Below are positions 28,201-36,565 of a DNA stretch of 64,000 bases, piece after piece. Numbering within the stretch: the first letter of the stretch is position 1; the number at the start of each line of letters is the position of its first letter. A program made the translations under genes and the position numbers. Origin of the DNA: Omphiscola glabra (taxonomy: Eukaryota > Mollusca > Gastropoda > Lymnaeidae); NCBI GenBank assembly GCA_964017045.1, contig OZ024810.1, positions 11,277,562 to 11,341,561 on the forward strand, given 5' to 3'. The notes below the pieces were generated by a model that saw nothing but the letters and a program-made list of their open reading frames with translations, was not told where the DNA came from and made no database searches.

Positions 28201-31200
28201 CCAGCAGAAACTAATGCTTCAGTGGTATGTTTTAATGATGCACACACCAGCAGAAACTAATGCTGCAGTGGTATGTTTTAATGATGCACACACCAGCAGA
28301 AACTAATGCTGCAGTGGTATGTTTTAATGATGCACACACCAGCAGAAACTAATGCTTCAGTGGTATGTTTTAATGATGCACACACCAGCAGAAACTAATG
28401 CTTCAGTGGTATGTTTTAATGATGCACACACCAGCAGAAACTAATGCTGCAGTGGTATGTTTTAATGATGCACACACCAGCAGAAACTAATGCTTCAGTG
28501 GTATGTTTTAATGATGCACACACCAGCAGAAACTAATGCTGCAGTGGTATGTTTTAATGATGCACACACCAGCAGAAACTAATGCTTCAGTGGTATGTTT
28601 TAATGATGCACACACCAGCAGAAACTAATGCTTCAGTGGTATGTTTTAATGATGCACACACCAGCAGAAACTAATGCTTCAGTGGTATGTTTTAATGATG
28701 CACACACCAGCAGAAACTAATGCTGCAGTGGTATGTTTTAATGATGCACACACCAGCAGAAACTAATGCTGCAGTGGTATGTTTTAATGATGCACACACC
28801 AGCAGAAACTAATGCTTCAGTGGTATGTTTTAATGATGCACACACCAGCAGAAACTAATGCTTCAGTGGTATGTTTTAATGATGCACACACCAGCAGAAA
28901 CTAATGCTGCAGTGGTATGTTTTAATGATGCACACACCAGCAGAAACTAATGCTGCAGTGGTATGTTTTAATGATGCACACACCAGCAGAAACTAATGCT
29001 TCAGTGGTATGTTTTAATGATGCACACACCAGCAGAAACTAATGCTGCAGTGGTATGTTTTAATGATGCACACACCAGCAGAAACTAATGCTGCAGTAGA
29101 ATTATTGGCATCTTCATTTCTGCATCCACTTCTGGGTGAGTGCCTAGCTCCACTTCCATGGCTCATCCTCTGTAGCAAGATAGACTCAGCCCAGCAACCT
29201 TTCATGATTGCTGGGATATTTGGTAGGGCTGAGCTGGCTGCTAACCTGGACAAATGGAGGACACCTGGACCCGGCCAATGAAAGGATGGCTCCTCCACTG
29301 TGGCAGATAGACTCAGCCCAGAACCCTTTATGGTTGCTGGGATATTTGGTAGGGCTGAGCTGGCTGCTAACCTGGACAAATGGAGGACACCTGGACCCGG
29401 CCAATGAAAGGATGGCTCCTCCACTGTGGCAGATAGACTCAGCCCAGAACCCTTTATGGTTGCTGGGATATTTGGTAGGGCTGAGCTGGCTGCTAACCTG
29501 GACAAATGGAGGACACCTGGACCCCGCCAATGAATCAATGGCTCATCCTCTGTGGCAAGATAGACTCAGCCCAGCAACCTTTCATAGTTCATGGGATATT
29601 TGGTAGGGCTGAGTTGGGTGCTAACCTGGACAACTGGAGGATACCTAGACCAGACCAATGAAACGGAACCGGGTCTTTAAAAAAGAACTCTATGCACATA
29701 TTTTTGTGCACGTTTATATGCACCATGAAATAAATACTAATAGAAAACTTAATAACAGAGAAAGCTCGGGACATTTTTAATACAGCTTATTGTGACATTA
29801 TAAATGTCTCTAAATAAATTGATTTATTTTTTTCTTCTTTTTGGGGGGTTGGGATGAAAGCTCTTTTTTAGGTACACAGAAGGGGGAGATAAAAAAAAAA
29901 AGTATGGTTGCAATGAGGAAAGGAGGGGGGGGGGGAGTGGTGTGAAATTAGAATTTTTTTGCTTATGTAATACATGGACTGCCCCTTGCTGGGCATATAC
30001 ATTCACTTGTCCCGATTTGGTTGATCACGAGTCTAGTTTTCTATAGATAATTTCGGAAATGTAATACCCCTGTTAACAACAAGGTGGCTAAAATCAGAAA
30101 TTGTTGTAGTCCCCAAATGAAAATTCAAACTGCAACATGCCTAGCAAGTGGGAAATGTTCATAAAACGTACAAATAAGTAAAAGGGAAGAAAGCGGATAA
30201 AAGTATTCCGAAGACAGCCTAGAAGCGGAAAAGGTATTCGAGATCGACTAACGAAAGTGGGAACATTTGTTCTTGAGATACAATGAACCGGAAATTGTGT
30301 AGTTTATGCCGCGACACAATATCTCGGAGTGCAAACACTTCAGTAAGAAAGGGAAACTACTAAAAATGATCTAGTCATGATAATACATAAAATTAATTAA
30401 TTATAAATGGCATGGAGAGGGATGGGCGCCGCCATGCGACAACTGCCCTAGTTACGCTACATGTACATGAGACCAGATTCACAATCCAAACCGGCTCGGC
30501 CGTCGAACGGGTTACCAAGGGCCGCGCCTACCGTCTCTGACCAGAACGGAGGTGGAAAGTATGCAACTGATCAGGCAAAAAACAATATCAGTGCCAGGAA
30601 TAACATTACGATAGGTACCTGGAACGTGAGATCGTTGAGAGAAATGGGCAAGGTGGAGGAATTAGTGCATGAAATGAACAGATACAGATGGGACATCCTA
30701 GGTCTGTGCGAAATGAGATGGAAAAACTTTGGATAAACATCGACCCAAGAAGGCCACAGACTATATTTTAGTGGACGGGAGGACACACACGAACAAGGAG
30801 TTGGCTTCCTCGTCCATAAAAACATTAAGAACAGTATTATGAGCTGTCGACCAATTTCAAGCCGACTCATCACTCTCCGTCTAAGGGCAACACCGTTCAA
30901 CATCACCATCGTACAAGCGTATGCACCAACTTCAGATTATGATGACGCAGAAGTGGATGACTTCTACCATCAACTCCAAGATGTGCTGAACCAAACCCCC
31001 AAGAAAGACATTCTTGTTGTTCAAGGTGATTGGAATGCAAAAGTAGGAGAAGATGCCTATGCAAACTGGAAAGGAACGTGTGGATGCCACTGTAACGCAA
31101 CCTCAAACGAGAGAGGTCTGAGGCTCTTGGAATTCGCCAGCTTCAATGAACTCATACTGGCCAACACACTGGGTGAACATAAAATATCCAGGAAAACCAC

Positions 31201-34200
31201 ATGGCACAGCCCCAATGGGAAACATCACAATCAGATTGATTATATCATGTTGCAAACACGTTTCCGGTCTAGTATAAACATTGCAAAGACTCGCAGCCTC
31301 CCAGGAGCTGACATTGGAAGTGACCACGATCTAGTCATGATGACCTTTAGGCTGCACTTAAAGAGGGTAAATAAAAAAGGATATACCAGAATCAAATTCG
31401 ATCTTGAAAAGCAATGATAGGAGGAAAATTTGCAGCGCTTAACATTATAGATGCCGACTGTTCAGACATGGACACAATGATTGATAACTTCAACACAGCT
31501 GTGACGGACACAGCCCATGACATCCTTGGTAAACATCGACCAACACAAAAACCATGGGTGACAGCTGACATCCTCGATCTGTATGACAAACGGAGGCAGT
31601 TAAAGAAAACAAAAATGGTGGATACAGAGGGGGCCAATAAATATAGAAAAATTAACCAAACCATCAAAAAGGGTATGAGAAGGGCAAAGAAGAACTGGAT
31701 TGAAGAGCAATGCTACGACATTGAAAATTGCTTGAAGAAAAACAATAGCAAAAAGGCTTACCAGTTGGTGAAAGAACTAACCACTGCAAAACAAGGGCGT
31801 AGTACTACCATACAAGATAAAAATGGCAAATGTTTGACCGAGGAAAATGATATCCTGAAAAGATGGACTGAATACTGCTCAGAGCTGTATAATGAAAATA
31901 TAAAGATAGACCCAGAGATCCTTAATGTCCCCCCAGCAACGGACAATGAAAGCTTCCCCATTCTCCACGCAGAAGTAGAAGCAGCAGTCCAAGCACTCCA
32001 AATAGGAAAGGCAGCAGGAGTAGATAATATCCGTGCCGAGTTAATGAAACAGGGAGGAGAAACAATGATAAATGCCCTAACCAATATTTGTAACAAAATA
32101 TGGCTAACAGGGGAATGGCCAGAATCATGGACCCAATCTCTCATCATCACCCTCCCCAAGAAAGGTAACCTACAGCTATGCCAAAACTATGTGAGAAATA
32201 TGCTCAACACCAACAAAACCTATACCACGTCTTTGTGGATTTCAAGAAGGCATTCAACAGGGTTTGGCATGCTGCTTTATGGGCCACCATGAGGCACTAC
32301 AACATCAACACAAACTTAACCAGAATGATAAGAAGCCTCTATGATAAGGCCACCAGTGCAGTCTTCTTCAACAATAACACCGGAGAATGGTTCAAGACCA
32401 CGGTTGGAGTACGACAAGGCTGCTTGCTCTCCCCCACCCTGTTCAACATCTTCTTAGAGAGAATTATGTCAGATGCACTAGAAACGCATGTAGGGACAGT
32501 CAGCATTGGTGGCAGAACGATCACCAATCTACGTTTTGCGGATGACATAGACGGACTGGCGGGAAGCGAGGAAGAGCTAGCCAACCTAGTAAAGAGTCTC
32601 GACAAGACTTCATCGTCCTTTGGCATGCAAATCAGTGCAGAAAAGACAAAAATGATGACGAATATCACTAATGGCATCACCACTGAAATTAAGGTCGGGG
32701 AGGAAAGATTAGAGACAGTTGGCAGCTTCAAGTACCTCGGAGCAATAGTATCGGAACAAGGCTCCAGGCCCGAATTAATGGCCAGGATTGCGCAGACCAC
32801 GACGGCACTAAAGAGGCTCAAAAAAATATGGAACGACAAAAATATAGCCCCCAGCACCAAAATCAGGCTGATGCGCTCATTAATCCTCTCCATTTTCTTA
32901 TATGCCTGTGAGTCCTGGACATTAACAGCAGAACTTGAATGGGAAATAAAGGCGATGGAGATGAGATGTTACAGAGGCATTCTTGGCATCTGCTATAGAG
33001 ACCACATCATCATGAGCAAATAAAAGAAAGGATTCGTCAGGCAATTGGGCAATACGATGACCTCCTGACATCTGTTAAAAAGCGCAAACTTGAGTGGTAT
33101 GGCCACGTGACCAGAAAACAAGGGCTCGCCAAAGAGATCTTGCAGGGCACTACTAGAGGTAGGAGAAGAAGAGGAAGACAAAGAAAAAGATGGGAAGATA
33201 ATATCATAGAATGGATGGGATTACAACTAGGCGATGCTATGCATAGGGCAGAAGACCGAGAGGAATGGAGAAGAATAGTGAATAGTGTACATGTCATCTG
33301 TGGCGCCCCAACGGTCAAAGGACTACGGGACATGATGATGATGATGATGATGAATACCCCTGACTTGGCAGGTATAGTCACAAAATACAGAGACCCTGTA
33401 CCTGGACCAAAAAATTGCACCCGGCTCAGCCCTTCTATTTGGGTCGAGTTCGCTACAACCTAATGAACAGAGATTTCTACAGCAAGTGTCTAAATAGGAC
33501 ACATAACCTTTGAACAGCCCAGCAAGCAGTGTCAGGCTAAACAAGCTAGGGCAATCCCCCATCTGCCTCCACAGAGGAATCAACCCACAGCTCTCTGGAG
33601 ACTGGACAGTAATGATATCAGTGTGCTGGTCATTTGATGGGCCGGTCGTTTCAGTTCTAGTAAGACAGGCTGGTGTCGACACTGCTAATAAGGCCCTCAT
33701 CAACTAAAAAAAACTATGCTTTCCAATCTTCATAGTGACCACTACACATGAAGATGGAACAAAGTAATTTTTAAATTTTATTTCAACACTGTATTCTTCC
33801 TACAAGTTGCGTTAATTTGTTGTTTATCAAAAACCATGGCTCAGTTCATTAACCCACACCGGTCAACAAAGATATCTGACCAGCTCTCAGCTTCCTTCCT
33901 CGTCTGTTACACACATTTATAATTTAAAATAACCATGCACACTTGGTCATGTCTCACTGAGACACAAAGGCAATCACATGGTGAAGAAGAAAAAAAATGA
34001 AAATATTGTTTGATGTGTATGATGAGTGTAGCAAAAGCAAAATATGTTTGGCAATATAACTATAAGTTAAGTGGGTACCAGTTAAGCCTATGAATACAAC
34101 CGTAATGAAATACTTGTGACTTGTGTTATGGGAACAGTATATTATTTTTTTAACCCAATCAAATCCACTCTATTATCTAATCTGAAAAGGGTACTTCTAA

Positions 34201-35695
34201 AAAAATGCATTGTATTAAAAATATTTGTTTTTAAATGTGCAGATATTTGTTTTATTTAAAATAATGTCATCACTCTTTTTTTTTTGTAAATAGCTTTCTT
34301 ACATTATTATCAATAACCATTTTTTAAAATTTTGTTCAGTAGTCATTAAGTGTTAAAGAAAATTAAATATACTGTTACTTTTATAGTCTATGATTTTATC
34401 GAGCAGATCCATTCTCCTGATAGCGTGAAGCATAGTCTCCAACTTGGTCAAGTTCTGGGGTGACAGAGTCGTGTGTTGCAGCATAATGGAGAACAGATCA
34501 ATTCCCATTTCTATGATGGCCTTCTTCGGCAATTTTTCATATAAATACCTAGAAGGATTTACGAACAGGAGATAAAAGAAATTTGCAACAATATGCCAAT
34601 TTTGTTTCACCCTTAAAATATCTCGTGAAATAAAACTCTCAAAATCTACGGTTATTGAATTTTAAATACTTGTAAATACTTGGCAAAGATTCTGTAGCAA
34701 AGTGGCTATATATTAATATATTATATTTTAATTACTGTATACATGTATACTTGTTCTAAAGCTCATTAGTTTGGAAATTTGTTTGAAATATTTTCAATGG
34801 AAAATTGTTCAACAGAAATTTAAGTGGAAGTTGGTTCAAAACATAGATTTACTATTTAAAAAAAAGATGTTTTTAAGGTAAGGTGGGGGTGAGAAATGGG
34901 GAGACTGTAAACTTTAACTTTTTTTTTTTTTTACTATTTTTGTGCTTTTTTCCCCATTTTTTTTTTTTGGATCAAACTCCTGCACAAAAACAAATTTCTA
35001 TTGGAAAATTTTCAAACAAATTTCTGGTAATCTCAGAATAAAGCAGTCTCAAAATGTGTACAAAACTTGTGACCCAATTTTGCACAAGGCTTTAAGAACA
35101 ATTCAGTTAATTAATTTTTTCAACATTGTGTTACTGTAATTGAATCAACGTAGCAAGAGAAAATAATTATAAATCTCTTATGGCCTGCTCATAAGCTGAT
35201 CCCACTTATTCCAATGAAATATTTTGTTTTTAAAAGTCAGCTTTAGAACAAGTATAGATGGTAAGCCTAAGATTTAATAAAGGCTTAAAGTTCATTTATT
35301 AAAAAAAAAATTACTACACACCTGAGACTATTAAGTTCATCTGCTCCCAACTCTTCACTTAGTTGAAAGAGTAGAGCGCGAAATGGACAGACGTGTGTAG
35401 CACCACAAAATCCGTTACAACTGACATTTAGCTCATTTTTTAGTTTCTGAGCAAGGTCAACACGTCCAATGACCTTTAGCAAATCAACCAGGACACAAAT
35501 GCGTTGAGATAGTTTGATGCTCTTGTCTAAAGCCTCAAACAATTCCAGACCTGTTTTAAATTTTGAGCCATATTTTTTGGGCACAGAAGGCTCTGATAAA
35601 AATATGAGGCTTTTTACATCATCTTCATGCAGTTCATTGTCTATTGCCACAAGAGTTTCAAAAATTCCTCTTTCTGTATAAGGCCAAACATCCAT
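6691..35695 (-). CDS. CASP8-like: Initiator caspase with two death-effector domains (caspase-8-like), complete CDS
   Basis: Cysteine-aspartate protease of apoptosis and innate immune signalling. Coding exons in transcript order: 35695-35322, 34548-34379, 16910-16864, then either 16688-16643 or 15211-15139, then 14920-14726, 13718-13641, 12127-12029, 11347-11128, 10447-10368, 8310-8112 and 6838-6691. All junctions are GT..AG and in phase, giving 551 or 560 residues. DED1 (about residues 8-85) and DED2 (about 105-180) each carry the DED RxDL motif (GRVDL, RRMDL). A linker with three 16-residue repeats follows. The large subunit starts at YKMDADPRGICLIIDNQHF, with catalytic His in ILSHGGEG (about His386) and catalytic Cys in FFLQCCRGK (about Cys429; the usual motif is QACxG). 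FETD-A is the likely inter-subunit cleavage site. The small subunit has ADFLFGYATV and ends in KVLKFIK. A 16-base 5' UTR precedes the ATG after an intron acceptor at 35712, so the promoter lies further upstream. Intron 2 is 17.5 kb. Confidence 0.93.
7341..7983. repeat. 30-bp minisatellite in caspase last intron, about 21 copies
   Basis: Unit of 30 bases (ACCAATAGACTAATGACCAA then CACATCACAT) with scattered substitutions and one partial unit at about 7640. It lies in the intron 6839-8111. Open frames rich in WSLVYWYVMC on the minus strand are artefacts of a repeat length divisible by three. Confidence 0.95.
8471..9795. repeat. 25-bp minisatellite in caspase intron, about 53 copies
   Basis: Unit ACTAAACAAGTGTAGGGAAT then GATGG, repeated about 53 times inside the intron 8311-10367. 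Two main variants exist, one with GTGTAGGGAATGATGG and one with GCGTAGGAAATGATTG. They alternate in blocks at about 8990-9240, 9340-9480 and 9640-9760, pointing to local duplication of multi-unit segments. Confidence 0.95.
12375..12770. mobile_element. Short inverted-repeat element (Tigger/mariner-like MITE candidate)
   Basis: The segment begins CGGTGGTCCCTC and ends with the reverse complement of CGGTCATCCCTC; 10 of the first 12 bases match. The opening (GGTCCCTC...TATCGC...GGTTAGGTTCCAG) resembles the ends of Tigger-type MITEs. It has no coding capacity and lies in the caspase intron between exons 12127-12029 and 13718-13641. I see no clear TA target duplication on the right side, so the class is tentative. 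Confidence 0.45.
13790..13905. repeat. 16-bp tandem repeat, about 7 copies
   Basis: Unit GGTTATCTGAAACAAT with small changes (GACACAAT, GACAAAAT), directly upstream (in caspase orientation) of exon 13718-13641. Confidence 0.85.
15139..15211 (-). other. Caspase alternative coding exon 4b (73 nt)
   Basis: Acceptor TTATAGCAG and donor GGTATCG on the minus strand. Like exon 4a it enters in phase 0 and leaves in phase 1. It encodes DDFQKPTDAVDV then TMITAQLASSTE plus a split Gly. The 4a and 4b ends (ITAVEG, ITAQLASSTEG) look related, as expected if one arose by exon duplication. Including both gives a frameshift, so they fit mutually exclusive use. It could instead be a poison exon or an alternative start exon (in-frame ATG at its TMITAQ). 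Confidence 0.6.
15316..15450. repeat. 36-bp tandem repeat, about 3.5 copies
   Basis: Unit TTATTATTTTTGCCAGG followed by TAATCAAGGTATCATGTTG. It lies in the caspase intron between the two alternative exons 4a and 4b. Confidence 0.85.
16300..16471 (+). mobile_element. 5'-truncated RTE-type LINE 3' end
   Basis: The sequence encoding GRQRKRWEDNIKEWTGLKLG and AEDREEWRRIV, ending in a short GATGATGATGA tail, matches the 3' end of the larger element at about 33168-33350 almost base for base. Only the last 170 bases are present. A run of about 35 A lies just upstream (16204-16238). It is antisense to the host caspase gene. Confidence 0.85.
16643..16688 (-). other. Caspase alternative coding exon 4a (46 nt)
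   Basis: Bounded by TTTCAAACAG upstream and GGTAATTTAG downstream on the minus strand. It enters in phase 0 and leaves in phase 1, encoding GDSFMDNLDDITAVE plus a split Gly. It joins exon 16910-16864 and exon 14920-14726 without a stop. Joining it to exon 15211-15139 instead creates an immediate TGA. Confidence 0.7.
16990..29097. repeat. 12.1-kb satellite array of a 46-bp monomer, about 263 copies
   Basis: Monomer of 46 bases: GCAGTGGTATGTTTTAATGA, TGCACACACCAGCAGAAACT, AATGCT. Copies are almost identical. Nearly all variation is biallelic at three positions: CTGCAG or CTTCAG, GTGGT or GTAGT, and GATGCAC or GATACAC. The array fills most of caspase intron 2 (34378-16911). There are no spacers, no coding frame (46 is not divisible by three) and no embedded element. 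Variant order shows higher-order duplication, for example 26881-27800 against 27801-28720. The edges are sharp, ending at ATGCTGCAGTAG then ordinary sequence. Confidence 0.98.
29150..29665. repeat. 126-bp tandem repeat, about 4 copies, abutting the satellite
   Basis: Four units begin at the motif AGATAGACTCAGCCCAG near 29179, 29305, 29431 and 29559. The two inner copies are nearly identical and the outer ones are diverged. Because 126 is divisible by three, three frames stay open, including one with the recurrent peptide GYLVGLSWLLTWTNGGHLDP. I regard this as repeat artefact. The block is GC-richer than its surroundings. Confidence 0.9.
30073..33352 (+). mobile_element. RTE-type non-LTR retrotransposon, nearly full length, inactivated
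   Basis: An AP-type endonuclease is encoded from about 30600 (ITIGTWNVRSLREMGKVEEL, DILGLCEMRW, VVQGDWNAKVGED, SDHDLVMM). A reverse transcriptase follows (GKAAGVDNIRAELMK, FVDFKKAFNRVW, GVRQGCLLSP, and the catalytic FADDI box near 32536). Then come the RTE tail domain (LEWYGHV, GRQRKRWEDNI) and an (ATG)n 3' tail. It is dead: a TAA interrupts the endonuclease at 30734, the frame breaks near 31410, and about 60 residues are missing at about 32190 in the early RT motifs. The 10-mer AATACCCCTG flanks it at 30063 and 33353, which may be the target duplication. It sits in caspase intron 2, antisense to the gene. Confidence 0.9.
33363..34055. other. Caspase intron 2, no further feature
   Basis: No exon, RNA gene or clear element seen. 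A 65-codon open frame at 33510 has no recognisable similarity. Confidence 0.5.
34056..34133 (+). repeat. Dispersed repeat, copy 1
   Basis: The stretch from ATAACTATAAGTTAAG to CTTGTGTTATGGGA recurs at 40401-40485 with a few changes and a 6-7 base insertion (AGGCCT region). Family unknown. Confidence 0.8.
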
Positions 35696-35711
35696 CTTCT
35701 TGAAGATTCAC

Positions 35712-36565
35712 CTGTGTAATAAAAAAAAAATTGTATTTGGTGATACAGTATTAATACTGTAAACCATTTATAAGTTGTATTTGGTATACAGTATTAATAC
35801 TGTAAACCATTTATAAGTTATTTCTCTTACTAATTTAACCCAAAACTATAAGTTAATTTTAGAGGCACAAATAAAAACTCAAAAGACTAAAAGGTTTTGA
35901 AGAAACCTTAAAAGCTAAGTAACAAGGTTATAAAATTAACAAAATTACTTGATCACTCAATAAGGCGACTCAGCAACTGATTGTTCTTTTTATAATGTAA
36001 TCTATAATATGTACCAGTGGTTTTAAAACAGTGCGTCAAACCAGTGTCTTATGATTGATATACCAGTAGTTCACAGCTGATGTGTACAAGTCCATACAAA
36101 GGGGTTTTTAAGGGAAGATAGGACCTGAATTGTCAACATAAGACGCAAATGAAATCATCATTACATTGGATATCACAAAGTTAATTTTAAAGGCAAGCAA
36201 TTTTTTTTAAAAATTAAAAAAATCTACTAACATAATTTAAGTGGAATAACAATTACATCAGTTTATTTATTGGATTAGATCTTTAAATAAATAATACACT
36301 TTGCGAATTGAATGACATGTAATGCAAACAATAACTATGTTAAGATACACAATACGGTGACCCAAATTTCAGGTCACTAGCTTCTCAGAGAGTTACTGAA
36401 ATTTCTCTGTTTTAAAGGCTTTCCTACAAGAGCTGTCAAGTGACATGGTACTGACTGACATAAGACAAACGGAAATTGTTATTTAAAAATTACTGATGAT
36501 TTAATCTTAATGAAGGGTTCAAAACTCAGGTTTGGTAGTTCGTTTAATTATTTGGTATTGTCATA
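35712..36565. promoter_or_regulatory. Divergent interval between caspase and SAMD9-like gene
   Basis: 854 bases separate the caspase start exon (minus) from the SAMD9-like ATG (plus). The caspase exon has an intron acceptor at its edge, so a non-coding first exon and promoter should lie in this interval or beyond it, overlapping the region upstream of the SAMD9-like gene. I see no convincing TATA box or named site. A directly repeated 43-44-base block lies next to the caspase acceptor. Confidence 0.4.
35731..35817. repeat. Tandem duplication with an internal 16-base palindrome
   Basis: Two near-identical copies (35731-35774 and 35775-35817) each contain the perfect palindrome ACAGTATTAATACTGT. 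The pair lies about 20 bases upstream of the caspase ATG exon. Confidence 0.9.

Noticed and set aside
16990..29097. CRISPR-like array
   Set aside because: Units are contiguous with no unique spacers, the context is a eukaryotic intron and no cas genes are present.
29014..29606. Frames of 79-174 codons across the 126-bp repeat on both strands
   Set aside because: Repeat-derived; several frames are open at once, which is not expected of one real protein.
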